From assembly GCA_030147505.1 (NCBI GenBank), contig JASBVG010000056.1, positions 1 to 54,523 on the forward strand: DNA of 54,523 bases, written 5' to 3'. Made by a program: the position numbers and the translations under genes. The number at the start of each line of letters is the position of its first letter. Position 1 is the first letter of the stretch. Source of the stretch: Tardiphaga sp. Lineage in GTDB: Bacteria > Pseudomonadota > Alphaproteobacteria > Rhizobiales > Xanthobacteraceae. Below the pieces are notes generated by a model. That model made no database searches and was not told the DNA's origin. It worked only from the letters and a program-made list of their open reading frames with translations. Positions 24,831 to 33,419 of the stretch are shown in pieces.

Positions 24831-25757
24831 ATGACCACGCAAGGCGACATCGACCCCCTCGCCCACGACCACGTATTTCTCGGCGACAGCCATGACGAAA
24901 ATGCCCGCCGTACCCTGTGGGTGGTCGTGCTGACGGCATTAATGATGGTCGGTGAGATCATCGCCGGCACGATGTTCAATTCCATGGCGCTGCTGGCCGA
25001 CGGCTTTCACATGGCGACGCATGCCGTAGCGCTTGCCGTTGCAGCCGGCGCCTATGCCTATGCCCGTCGCAACGCGTATAATCGTCACTTCACCTTCGGC
25101 ACCGGCAAGGTCGGCGATCTCGCCGGCTTCGCCTCGGCGCTGGTGCTGGCAATGATTGCAATCGGCATCGCTGTTGAGTCCGCGCAGCGGCTGTTCAACC
25201 CGTCCGCGGTCGCTTTCGGCGAGGCCACGGTGATCGCCGTCATCGGCCTGATCGTGAACGTTGCCAGCGCACTGCTTCTCAGCGGCGGCCAACATCATCA
25301 CCGCCACCACGGTCACGCGCATGACCACGACCACAATCACGGCGCCCGTCATCACGACAACAACATGCGTTCCGCCTTCATGCATGTGCTGGCCGATGCG
25401 CTGACTTCGGTGCTGGCGATCGCCGCCCTGCTCGCAGGCCGCTACCTTGGCTGGGTCTGGCTCGATCCGGCGATGGGCATTGTCGGTGGCATCGTGATCG
25501 CCACTTGGTCGTGGAACCTACTGCGCGACACATCCCGCGTGCTGCTTGATACGTCCGACGCGCATCTCGAACAGGAGATCCGCTACGAGGTGGAGCGCCC
25601 GGGCGACGCCCGCATCTTCGACCTGCATGTCTGGCGCATCGGCCCCGGCGCCCATGCGGCCATCGTGGCCTTTGCCGGCGCAGCAAGCACCGAGTCCGTC
25701 CGGCAACGCCTCACCGCCGTGCACGAACTCCAGCATGTGACGGTCGAAGCACGCTGA
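24831..25757 (+). CDS. dmeF: CDF-family cobalt/nickel efflux protein, DmeF-like
   Basis: 308 residues. Six membrane segments are followed by a soluble C-terminal domain. Segment 2 carries ADGFHMATHA and segment 5 HVLADALTS, the acidic/His metal sites of cation diffusion facilitators. The cytosolic loop between segments 4 and 5 (GGQHHHRHHGHAHDHDHNHG and on) is a long His/Asp metal-binding stretch, and the extreme N-terminus has HDHVFLGDSHDE, the short motif typical of DmeF. It should expel Co2+ or Ni2+ from the cytoplasm in exchange for protons. It is co-transcribed with the repressor gene. Confidence 0.88.
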   Translation: MTTQGDIDPLAHDHVFLGDSHDENARRTLWVVVLTALMMVGEIIAGTMFNSMALLADGFHMATHAVALAVAAGAYAYARRNAYNRHFTFGTGKVGDLAGFASALVLAMIAIGIAVESAQRLFNPSAVAFGEATVIAVIGLIVNVASALLLSGGQHHHRHHGHAHDHDHNHGARHHDNNMRSAFMHVLADALTSVLAIAALLAGRYLGWVWLDPAMGIVGGIVIATWSWNLLRDTSRVLLDTSDAHLEQEIRYEVERPGDARIFDLHVWRIGPGAHAAIVAFAGAASTESVRQRLTAVHELQHVTVEAR

Positions 25758-25882
25758 AGGCACCCGGCTGGGCAAGCTATTCCGCCACAGAGGCATTCCG
25801 CCGGAGCGGTTGCGTCCGCGCGCCGCCCGATTAACCTGACGTCGCAACCGCCGCAGCAAAGGGCGGACAGAAGACGTCAGGG

Positions 25883-27463
25883 ATGGATATGCCACAACAA
25901 GCTGCGCTTCGCTTCGAGGTGCTTTATCGCGACCGTGTCGTCGCCTGTTTCAAGGATCGGCCAGCCAGCATCGATGCCATGCTGCGCGCCGCTGCTGCGA
26001 GGAAACCCGAAGGCATCGCGCTCGTGCTCGGCGAGCAGCGCATCACCTATGCCGAACTCGATCGCATTGCCGGCAATATCGCAGGCAACCTGATCGCTAC
26101 CGGCTTCAGGCCGGGTGAGCGCATTGCGATGCTCCTCGGCAACTGTCTCGAATTCATTTTCTGCGCACTGGGGGCCGGCCGCGCCGGCATGATCGTCGTC
26201 CCGCTCAATACACGGCAGCGCGCGCCGGAGATCGACTATGTGCTGCAGCAATGCGGAGCATCGGCGCTCGTTTACGATGCCGATTGCGAGGCCAACCTGC
26301 CGGCGCCGCGCGCCGGGCTGCGCAGGCAATGGGTGGTCGGCGATGGCCGCGCCGCATCTTTCGCGGACCTGATGGCCGCGGCGACTCCCTCCCCGTTGCC
26401 CGACCTGCAGCCGGAGGACACCGCCTATCTGCTCTATACATCAGGCACCACGGGCAATCCGAAAGGTGCGATGCTGACCCACGCCAGCATCATCCATTCG
26501 GTGCTGAATTTTGAACACGGCTATGGTTTGAGCGACGGCGATGTAACGATGCTGGCCGTACCGGCCTCACACGTCACCGGGCTGGTCGCGCTGATCCTCG
26601 CGACCGTCAATGTCGCAGGGACACTCGTCATCATGCCCGCTTTCAAGGCGCCGGAATTTCTCGCCCTCGCCGCCCGCGAGCGCATGACCTACACGCTGAT
26701 GGTGCCGGCGATGTACAATCTCTGCCTGCTGCAGCCGGACTTCGACAAATACGATCTATCGGTCTGGCGCATCGCAGGCTTCGGCGGCGCCCCGATGCCT
26801 GAAGCGACGATTGAACGCCTGGCTCAGGCGCTGCCGCAGCTCAATCTTTGCAACGCCTATGGCTCGACCGAGACGACGTCCCCGGCGACGATGTTTCCCC
26901 CGGGCTCACCTGTCGGCAAGATCAATTCGGTCGGCCGCCCCGTCACCGGTGCACATATCATCGTCGCCGATGACGACGGACGTGAGGTGCCGCGCGGGCA
27001 GGACGGTGAACTGCTGATCGCCGGCGCCATGGTCGTACCCGGTTATTGGGACAATCCGGACGCCACGCGGAATGGCTTTGTCGGCGGCTATTGGCGCTCC
27101 GGCGATATCGGGCGCATGGATGCCGAGGGCTATGTCTATGTGGTCGACCGCAAGAAGGACATGATCAACCGCGCCGGCTTCAAGATCTACTGCACCGAGG
27201 TCGAGAATGTGATGTCGCATCATCCCGCGATCCTGGAGAGTGCGGTCGTGGGCAAGCCAGATCCGGTGCTTGGCGAACGCGTGCATGCCTTCGCCTACAG
27301 TCCGGAAGGCGGCGACGAGACCGCCATCCGGCAATACTGCGCGGAACGATTGTCCGACTACAAGGTGCCGGAAAGCATTACGTTTCTGAAAGAGCCGTTG
27401 CCGAGGAACGCCAATGGCAAGATCCTGAAGACGGAGCTGCGGAAGATGATGGCGAGCTCGTAG
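25883..27463 (+). CDS. Acyl-CoA synthetase (AMP-forming), class I ANL enzyme
   Basis: 526 residues with the P-loop YTSGTTGNPKGAMLTH, the adenine motif YGSTETTSPATM, the hinge region GDIGRMDAEGYVYVVDRKKD and the catalytic Lys motif NANGKILKTEL near the C-terminus. It activates a carboxylic acid to the acyl-CoA; the medium- or long-chain or aromatic acid used cannot be told. It stands as a single gene between the metal-efflux pair and a palindromic repeat that begins at its stop codon. Confidence 0.88.
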   Translation: MDMPQQAALRFEVLYRDRVVACFKDRPASIDAMLRAAAARKPEGIALVLGEQRITYAELDRIAGNIAGNLIATGFRPGERIAMLLGNCLEFIFCALGAGRAGMIVVPLNTRQRAPEIDYVLQQCGASALVYDADCEANLPAPRAGLRRQWVVGDGRAASFADLMAAATPSPLPDLQPEDTAYLLYTSGTTGNPKGAMLTHASIIHSVLNFEHGYGLSDGDVTMLAVPASHVTGLVALILATVNVAGTLVIMPAFKAPEFLALAARERMTYTLMVPAMYNLCLLQPDFDKYDLSVWRIAGFGGAPMPEATIERLAQALPQLNLCNAYGSTETTSPATMFPPGSPVGKINSVGRPVTGAHIIVADDDGREVPRGQDGELLIAGAMVVPGYWDNPDATRNGFVGGYWRSGDIGRMDAEGYVYVVDRKKDMINRAGFKIYCTEVENVMSHHPAILESAVVGKPDPVLGERVHAFAYSPEGGDETAIRQYCAERLSDYKVPESITFLKEPLPRNANGKILKTELRKMMASS

Positions 27464-27542
27464 GGCGGATTAGCCGAAGGCGTAATCCGCCGTTCTTCGT
27501 CCAATGCACCGGGCCGGCGGATTGCGCTTCGCTAATCCGCCC
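27463..27542. repeat. 80-bp palindromic repeat at the end of the acyl-CoA synthetase gene
   Basis: GGGCGGATTAG (27463-27473) and CTAATCCGCCC (27532-27542) are perfect inverted arms. Each arm can instead fold locally: GGCGGATTA with TAATCCGCC (27464-27472 with 27483-27491) and GGCGGATT with AATCCGCC (27516-27523 with 27534-27541). The repeat starts on the last base of the TAG stop codon. This is a well-known class of dispersed repeat in the group. Confidence 0.8.
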
Positions 27543-27554
27543 CACGCTCAGCCC

Positions 27555-29144
27555 TCACCAGGCCGCCACGGCCCCATCCGACCGCGGATCCGTCGCGCCT
27601 TCGAGCACGCCGTTTTCATGCAATACGATGGCGCCCGCATGGCCCATGGTGCCGGTATAGCTGCCGAGCACCTCGACCGCATGGCCAGCGTCGCGGAGCT
27701 GCTGGATGAGTGCGGCGTCGAACCGATCCTCCACCTTCAGCGTGACGCTGTCGTCGCCCCAGGTCTTGCCGAGCAGCCAGCGCGGCGCCGTCACCGCCTG
27801 CTGCAAGGGCATGCCGAACATGCCGTAACGCGAGAACACCGCGGACTGCGTCTGCGGCTGCCCCTCGCCGCCCATGTTGCCATAGACCATGCGGCGGCCG
27901 TCATCGAAGATCGCCATCGCCGGATTGAGCGTGTGGAACGGCTTGCGGCCGGGCTTCAGCGCATTCCAGCCACTCTCGGCAAGATGGAACGAGGCGCCGC
28001 GATTCTGCCAGCAGATGCCGGTTTCGGGCAGCACGACGCCGGAGCCGAATTCGAAATAGACCGACTGGATGAAGGAGACCGAGCGCCCCTGCCCGTCGAT
28101 GACGCCGAGCCAGATGGTGTCGCCGGGCTTGCGGATATGCGGCCACGGCAGCGCCGTCTTGCGATCGATCCGGCGCGCGAGTTCGTCGAGCTTCGCTTCT
28201 TCGAGGAAGATCGCGGGATCGACCGTCATGTGATCGGGATCGCCGACATGCTCGTCCCGCACGATGAAGGCCTGCTTGGTGGCTTCCACGAGACCGTGGA
28301 TGTGATCGAAGCCTTCCGCCTGCGTCACACCAAGGCGATCGAACATCGCGAGGATCATCAGCGACGACAGACCCTGCGTCGGCGGCGCCATGTTGAACAG
28401 CCGCGCGCCGCGCACGGTTGTCGTCAGCGGCGGGCGTTCGCTAGCCTGATGCCGGGCGAGATCGGCAGCCGTGACAGGCGCTTCCACCTTGGCGAGATCG
28501 GCTGCGATGCTGTCGGCGAGCTTGCCCCTGTAGAAACTATCGAAGCCATCGGCGGCGAGACGCTTCAGCGTGGCGCCGAGCGCCGGCAGCTTCAGCACAT
28601 CGCCTTCGGCAGGCGCCTGACCATTCGGCATGAAGGTCGCGGCAAAGTTGGGCTGGCCCTTGAGGTCGGCGGACTTCTCGGCGGTCAGCTCCGACTGGCT
28701 GCGCGTGACGACGATGCCATTCTCGGCATAGTAGATCGCGCTTTCCAGCAGGCGCTCGCGCGACAGCGGCGCCTGCCAGTGCTGCGAAACATCCAGCGCC
28801 TTCTGCCAGCCGGAAACGGTGCCGGCGACCGTATTGGTCGCGAGCGGACCACGGAACGGGATCGCTGAAACACCGTGCCTGGCATAGTAAGCGAGATCGA
28901 CACCGGCGCCGGCACGGCCGCAGGCATCCACGGTGACGGGCGCTTTGCCGGGCTCGGCGATCAGCCAGAAGCCGTCGCCACCGATGCCGGTCATATGCGG
29001 ATAGACCACCGCCAGCGCCGCCGCCGTGGCGATCGCGGCTTCCACGGCGGTGCCGCCGTCCTTGAGCACGTCGAGGCCGGCCTGCGACGCCAGATGATGC
29101 GGCGAGGTCACCATGCCCCGACGCGCGCGCGGTGTTTCAAGCAT
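27555..29144 (-). CDS. Gamma-glutamyltransferase-family protein, HpxW-like
   Basis: 529 residues of the Ntn-hydrolase gamma-glutamyltransferase superfamily, made as a proenzyme that cuts itself before the catalytic Thr of the small subunit. Here that residue is Thr343 in KPGDTIWLGVIDG. The stretch VSFIQSVYFEFGSGVVLPET resembles HpxW, the oxamate amidohydrolase of the Klebsiella purine pathway, more than classic GGT, and there is no clear signal peptide, so a cytoplasmic amidase is favoured over periplasmic glutathione breakdown. The next gene on the same strand (69 bases upstream) encodes a deaminase-like amidohydrolase, which supports a role in nitrogen scavenging. The substrate remains open. 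Confidence 0.82.
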   Translation of the reverse strand: MLETPRARRGMVTSPHHLASQAGLDVLKDGGTAVEAAIATAAALAVVYPHMTGIGGDGFWLIAEPGKAPVTVDACGRAGAGVDLAYYARHGVSAIPFRGPLATNTVAGTVSGWQKALDVSQHWQAPLSRERLLESAIYYAENGIVVTRSQSELTAEKSADLKGQPNFAATFMPNGQAPAEGDVLKLPALGATLKRLAADGFDSFYRGKLADSIAADLAKVEAPVTAADLARHQASERPPLTTTVRGARLFNMAPPTQGLSSLMILAMFDRLGVTQAEGFDHIHGLVEATKQAFIVRDEHVGDPDHMTVDPAIFLEEAKLDELARRIDRKTALPWPHIRKPGDTIWLGVIDGQGRSVSFIQSVYFEFGSGVVLPETGICWQNRGASFHLAESGWNALKPGRKPFHTLNPAMAIFDDGRRMVYGNMGGEGQPQTQSAVFSRYGMFGMPLQQAVTAPRWLLGKTWGDDSVTLKVEDRFDAALIQQLRDAGHAVEVLGSYTGTMGHAGAIVLHENGVLEGATDPRSDGAVAAW

Positions 29145-29213
29145 TTTGCGTCTCCAAAATCCCTGGCATGCCAGAGCATCGTCGGCGCAGTCCTAGCGTG
29201 TCTGGCCGATGAT

Positions 29214-30422
29214 TCAAGCCCCGCGGACAACAGCGCCGTCCCGCGCGACCAGCCGGCCATTCTTGTAGACGGCGCGGCGCTTGGGCAAATCCACCACCGC
29301 CTGGGGCACATGCGGCGCATCGATGGCGACGAAATCGGCTCTGGCGCCGACGCGCAGGCCATGATCGTCCAGCCGGAGCGCTTTGGCGCCGCCGGCGGTG
29401 ACGATATCGAAGGCCAGCGTCAGGTCCTCGTCCGTGTTGAAGCCCGAGCGATAGCCGATCATCATCGCGCGGCCGAGCATGTCGCCATCGCCATAGGGCC
29501 ACCACGAGTCGCGGATGTTGTCGCAGCCGCCGAACACCGTGACACCGGCTGCGCGCAACACCTTCACCGGTGGAAACGGCCGCGCGCCGGGCGCATTGGT
29601 CATGATGGCCACACCGCTTTGGGCCAGCGTCTCGGCCGTCCGCTGCACCACATCGGCACCGACATCGCCGAGTGAATAGGCATGGCTGATCGCGACATGC
29701 CCGTGCATCCCCAGCGCCCGCGTGCGCGCGCATATCTGCTCGATCTCGAAAATGCCGAGCATGGAGGGATCGTGCAGATGGATGTCAACGTCGACGCCCC
29801 GTCGTTCTGCGATGCCGAACACGACATCGAGATGTTTTTCGACATCGCGATCGAAACCACCGGGATCGAGGCCGCCGATCACATCCGCACCGAGATCGAA
29901 GGCGGCATCGAGCAGATCGGACGTGCCGGGGCTGCGCAGAATGCCGCTCTGGGGGAAAGCCACGAGCTGGATGTCGATCATATCGCGATGCGCCTCGCGC
30001 ACGGCGAGAATGGTTTCGAGCGATTTCAGCCCGACCGAACCATCGACCATCACATGGCTGCGCATCCGCGTGCTGCCATGACCGAGGCAGAGTTCGAGCT
30101 GGCTGCGCGCACGCTCGGCCATCGGCGCGGCCCTGGCCATGTTGTCGGCCTGGATGGCGACGCGCTCCTGCACGTTGAAGCCGTTCGAATAGGGAACGTG
30201 AGGGCGCCAGACATCACCATGGAAGCTGGTGTCGAGATGGACGTGGCCTTCGACGAAAGGCGGGACGACCAGCATGCCCGCGAGATCGATGGTTTCGGCT
30301 GCCGCGGGGACCGGGGCGCGTCCGGAATTGATGGAGGCAATGAATCCGCCGCTGACGGCAATCGTGTTGTAACTGCCGTCAGCGAACCTCGCCTGCGTCA
30401 AAATCGTATCGATATCGTTCAC
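29214..30422 (-). CDS. Cytosine-deaminase-like metal-dependent amidohydrolase
   Basis: 402 residues. Metal ligands of the amidohydrolase superfamily are visible: His pair in EGHVHLDTSF, His in DVDIHLHD, His in AISHAYSLGDV and Asp in FGGCDNIRDSWWPYGDGDML. These blocks are the layout of CodA-type cytosine deaminase and its relatives (isoguanine, N-isopropylammelide and hydantoin-like substrates). There is no signal peptide. It lies upstream of the HpxW-like gene on the same strand, so both may act on a nitrogen heterocycle and its breakdown amides; this is inference. Confidence 0.84.
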   Translation of the reverse strand: MNDIDTILTQARFADGSYNTIAVSGGFIASINSGRAPVPAAAETIDLAGMLVVPPFVEGHVHLDTSFHGDVWRPHVPYSNGFNVQERVAIQADNMARAAPMAERARSQLELCLGHGSTRMRSHVMVDGSVGLKSLETILAVREAHRDMIDIQLVAFPQSGILRSPGTSDLLDAAFDLGADVIGGLDPGGFDRDVEKHLDVVFGIAERRGVDVDIHLHDPSMLGIFEIEQICARTRALGMHGHVAISHAYSLGDVGADVVQRTAETLAQSGVAIMTNAPGARPFPPVKVLRAAGVTVFGGCDNIRDSWWPYGDGDMLGRAMMIGYRSGFNTDEDLTLAFDIVTAGGAKALRLDDHGLRVGARADFVAIDAPHVPQAVVDLPKRRAVYKNGRLVARDGAVVRGA

Positions 30423-30510
30423 GCCAACCTCCCGGACTGATCTTCGTCCGCGAAGTTACAGGAACACGGCAGCGCCTGCATCAGCCCGCCGGATTTGCGA
30501 TCCGCGGATG

Positions 30511-30996
30511 TCAGTTTTCCCGCGCCGCCTTGATCAGATTGTCCCGCAGCGTGGCGACGCCACGCTGGATCGTCCTGAACTCGTCGGGCGCCAGACCGGA
30601 TGCCTTGACGAGAGTCATGCTCAGCCCTCTTTCGCGCAGTCGCCGGCCTTCCGGGGTGAGACTGACCACCACTTGCCGTTCGTCGCCGGGGTCACGCTTG
30701 CGGGTGAGATAACCCATGGCTTCCAGCTTCTTCAGGATCGGTGTCAGCGTGTTGGATTCAAGAAACAGCTTCTCGCCGAGCCCGCTCACGGTCTGCTCGT
30801 CCTGCTCCCACAGCGCGACGATGGCGATGTACTGGGTGTAGGTGAGGCCAAGCTTCTCGAGAATCGGCTTGTACGCCCGGCCATAGGCCAGATTGGCCGA
30901 GTAGATCGAGAAGCAGAGAAAATCCGACAGTTTTGGATCGTCCTGCCCGTTTTGGGCGGAGCTTTGTTCTACGCGCTTCGACTTGCTGGATGACAT
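30511..30996 (-). CDS. ohrR: OhrR, organic-hydroperoxide-sensing MarR repressor
   Basis: 161 residues of the MarR family. The sensor region DFLCFSIYSANLAYGRAYKP contains the reactive Cys (Cys28 here) and matches OhrR proteins; it is the only Cys in the protein, so this is the one-Cys type that relies on a small thiol after oxidation. The winged helix includes LFLESNTLTPILKKLEAMGY and RDPGDERQVVV. It is divergent from ohr, and paired inverted sites lie in the gap (31047 and 31101). Oxidation by an organic peroxide should release it from DNA. Confidence 0.92.
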   Translation of the reverse strand: MSSSKSKRVEQSSAQNGQDDPKLSDFLCFSIYSANLAYGRAYKPILEKLGLTYTQYIAIVALWEQDEQTVSGLGEKLFLESNTLTPILKKLEAMGYLTRKRDPGDERQVVVSLTPEGRRLRERGLSMTLVKASGLAPDEFRTIQRGVATLRDNLIKAAREN

Positions 30997-31046
30997 GCTG
31001 GTGCTCCCGGCGGGACACGCGATCGTGACCCGCAGGATCGATATAT

Positions 31047-31058
31047 ATCGGATGCGAT
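31047..31058. promoter_or_regulatory. Candidate OhrR site, ohrR-proximal
   Basis: ATCGGATGCGAT is the reverse complement of ATCGCATCCGAT, which matches the site at 31101 in 11 of 12 bases. It lies 51 bases upstream of the ohrR start codon. Confidence 0.5.
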
Positions 31059-31071
31059 TAAATCGGAAGAG

Positions 31072-31099
31072 TTGACATGCCGTCCTGGACGGCTATTTG
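31072..31099 (+). promoter_or_regulatory. Candidate ohr promoter
   Basis: TTGACA at 31072-31077 and TATTTG at 31094-31099, spaced by 16 bases, resemble a housekeeping promoter. The start of transcription would fall in or next to the candidate OhrR site at 31101, which fits repression. Confidence 0.5.
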
Positions 31100-31100
31100 T

Positions 31101-31112
31101 ATCGCATTCGAT
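31101..31112. promoter_or_regulatory. Candidate OhrR site, ohr-proximal
   Basis: ATCGCATTCGAT, in opposite orientation to the site at 31047 and 54 bases from it. It overlaps the likely transcription start of ohr. Confidence 0.5.
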
Positions 31113-31144
31113 TTCATCGTATCCGCTATAAAAGGAGAATGACC

Positions 31145-31570
31145 ATGAGCTCAGCACACACCATCGACAAGGTTCTTTACACGGCCCAGACCCACACAAC
31201 CGGCGGACGGGACGGCGCCTCGCGCAGTTCCGACGGCCGGCTCGACGTCAAGCTGTCGCCTCCCGGCTCGGCCGGCAACGGCACCAATCCCGAGCAGATG
31301 TTCGCGGCCGGCTGGTCGGCCTGTTTCATCGGCGCCATGGGGCGCGCAGCCAGCAACCTGAAGGTCAAGCTTCCGGCTGACGTGGCCGTCGATGCCGAGG
31401 TCGATCTCGGCACCACCGAAGGCGATTTCTTCCTGCAGGCCCGCCTCAATGTCAGCCTGCCGGGCCTCGCGCCGGATGTCGCCCGCGCGGTCGTCGACGC
31501 GGCGCACCAGATCTGCCCCTATTCGAAGGCGACGCGCGGCAACATCAACGTCGCGCTCAACCTCGTCTGA
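31145..31570 (+). CDS. ohr: Ohr, organic hydroperoxide reductase
   Basis: 141 residues of the OsmC/Ohr family. The two redox Cys are in SACFIGAM and HQICPYSKAT, and the catalytic Arg/Glu region is NPEQMFAAGWSACF. Ohr reduces fatty-acid and other organic peroxides using lipoylated partners. AAAGGAG at 31131-31137 decides the start: ATG 31145 has seven bases of spacing, while ATG 31139 has one. It is divergent from ohrR. Confidence 0.93.
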   Translation: MSSAHTIDKVLYTAQTHTTGGRDGASRSSDGRLDVKLSPPGSAGNGTNPEQMFAAGWSACFIGAMGRAASNLKVKLPADVAVDAEVDLGTTEGDFFLQARLNVSLPGLAPDVARAVVDAAHQICPYSKATRGNINVALNLV

Positions 31571-31586
31571 TGCATTCCCGCTGCTT

Positions 31587-31610
31587 CCGCGGACCGTCAA
31601 CGGTCCGCGG
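31587..31610. terminator. Stem-loop between ohr and the DipZ-like gene
   Basis: CCGCGGACCG (31587-31596) and CGGTCCGCGG (31601-31610) pair perfectly around TCAA. No T run follows, so it may be a stabilising hairpin or a partial terminator that lowers expression of the next gene. Confidence 0.5.
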
Positions 31611-31666
31611 ATCGTCTCGCCAGTAATGGTGCCGACTTTCCCGCGGTACGCTGACCGGAGATTATC

Positions 31667-33409
31667 GTGACGCTCTTCATCCTCGCTTATGCAGCCGGCC
31701 TGCTGACCATCGCGTCGCCCTGCATCTTCCCGATCCTGCCGATCATTCTCGCCCGGGCCGAACAGCCATTTCGCCGCAGCGGGCTGCCCTTGCTGATCGG
31801 CCTCACACTGACATTCGCCGTCGCCGCAAGTCTCGCTTCGGCTGCCGGTAACTGGGCGATCGAGGCGAACCGTTACGGCAGGATTGGCGCCCTGATCGTC
31901 ATGACGGTCTTCGGTCTTGCACTGATATTCCCGCGCTTCTCCGAACGCCTGACGGCGCCGCTGGTGCTGCTGGGCGTGAAGCTGTCGGGCTTGACGGACC
32001 AGAACAAGCCCGGTGCCGATCGCACCCCGCTGGCGTCGCTGCTGCTGGGCGTCGCCACCGGCCTGGTCTGGGCGCCCTGTGCCGGACCGGTACTCGGCCT
32101 GATCCTGACCGGCGCGGCCTTGAACGGCCCGAGCATCGACACCGCGTTTCTCCTGCTCGCCTACGGGTTCGGTGCGGCGACATCGCTCGCCGCCGGCATG
32201 CTGCTTGGCCGGCACGCGCTGAACAGGATCCGCGACCTGATGCCATGGAGTGACGGCCTGCGCCGTGGACTGGGCGTAGCTGTCGTGCTGGGAGCCATCG
32301 CGGTCTGGGCCGGTTTCGATACGCGCGTCCTGACCCAACTGTCGCTGCCTTCCACGACCATGCTGGAAAGCAGCCTGATCGACACGTTGCGCGGCGGATC
32401 ATCCGCACAGGCCGGAACGCCGGCCGGCATTGCACCCGCGGAGAACGGATTGTCGAAGCCTCTCGCAGCAATCGTGGCTGACAAGCAGTGGCTCAACACC
32501 GCCCCGCTGCAGGCTGCCGATCTGAAGGGCAAGGTCGTGCTGGTCAATTTCTGGACCTATTCCTGCATCAACTGCCTGCGCGTCCTCCCGCATGTCCGCG
32601 CATGGGCCGACAAATATCGCGATCAGGGCCTCGTCGTGATCGGTGTGCACACGCCGGAATTCGCCTTCGAGAAGAATATCGACAATGTCAGCACAGCCAC
32701 CGCGAAGCTCGGCATCCGCTATCCCGTCGCGATCGACAACGACTTCCGGATCTGGCGCGCGTTCGACAACAATGCCTGGCCCGCCCTCTACTTCATCGGT
32801 GCGGACGGCCGGATTCGCCATAGCGCGATCGGCGAAGGCAATTACGCCTCATCCGAGGAAGCGATCCGGCAGCTGCTCGCTGAAGCCGGACAGCGGCCGA
32901 CCGCAGACGATGCACGTATTCATGCCGAGGGCACGCAAGTGGCCGCGGACGAGGAGGACATCCGGTCTCCCGAAACTTATCTCGGCTATGGCCAGGCCAC
33001 CGGCTTCACGTCACCGGGCGGAGCACGGGAAGACGCGCCCAACCTCTATCGTGGCATCGACATGCTGCCACTGAACCGATGGACGCTGGGCGGAACATGG
33101 ACGATCGGCCGTGAATTCGCACAGCTTGACGATCCCAAGGGCGGCATCGCGTATCGCTTTCACGCCCGTGATCTGCATCTGGTGCTTGGCCCGTCGTCCA
33201 AGGGCAAGCCGGTGCGCTTCCGCGTCACGATCGACGGTGCGGCTCCCGGCGCGGACCACGGCACCGACACCGATGCCGAAGGATATGGCACCGTCGCCGA
33301 CGCCAAGCTCTATCAACTGGTCCGGCAGGCAGGCAGCGTTTCGGATCGTACATTCGCCATCGAATTTCTCGATCCTGGCGTGCGGGCCTATGCTTTCACC
33401 TTCGGGTGA
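31667..33409 (+). CDS. DipZ-like CcdA/thioredoxin fusion protein
   Basis: 580 residues in three parts. Residues ~1-225 form a CcdA/DsbD-type membrane domain with the conserved Cys pair Cys19 (SPCIFPILP) and Cys138 (APCAGPVLG), which carries electrons across the inner membrane. Residues ~270-410 are a periplasmic thioredoxin-like domain with WTYSCINCLR (Cys300 and Cys303). The C-terminal ~150 residues (SPETYLGYGQATGF to GVRAYAFTFG) form the extra domain also seen in mycobacterial DipZ. It should deliver reducing power to periplasmic thiols. The start is a GTG with GGAG upstream. Its stop lies ten bases from the convergent VWA gene. Confidence 0.87.
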   Translation: MTLFILAYAAGLLTIASPCIFPILPIILARAEQPFRRSGLPLLIGLTLTFAVAASLASAAGNWAIEANRYGRIGALIVMTVFGLALIFPRFSERLTAPLVLLGVKLSGLTDQNKPGADRTPLASLLLGVATGLVWAPCAGPVLGLILTGAALNGPSIDTAFLLLAYGFGAATSLAAGMLLGRHALNRIRDLMPWSDGLRRGLGVAVVLGAIAVWAGFDTRVLTQLSLPSTTMLESSLIDTLRGGSSAQAGTPAGIAPAENGLSKPLAAIVADKQWLNTAPLQAADLKGKVVLVNFWTYSCINCLRVLPHVRAWADKYRDQGLVVIGVHTPEFAFEKNIDNVSTATAKLGIRYPVAIDNDFRIWRAFDNNAWPALYFIGADGRIRHSAIGEGNYASSEEAIRQLLAEAGQRPTADDARIHAEGTQVAADEEDIRSPETYLGYGQATGFTSPGGAREDAPNLYRGIDMLPLNRWTLGGTWTIGREFAQLDDPKGGIAYRFHARDLHLVLGPSSKGKPVRFRVTIDGAAPGADHGTDTDAEGYGTVADAKLYQLVRQAGSVSDRTFAIEFLDPGVRAYAFTFG

Positions 33410-33419
33410 GCGCGGTCCA

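Noticed and set aside
27504..28868. Long + strand frame of 454 codons
   Set aside because: It runs antisense through the gamma-glutamyltransferase gene, whose family motifs and catalytic Thr are clear on the other strand.
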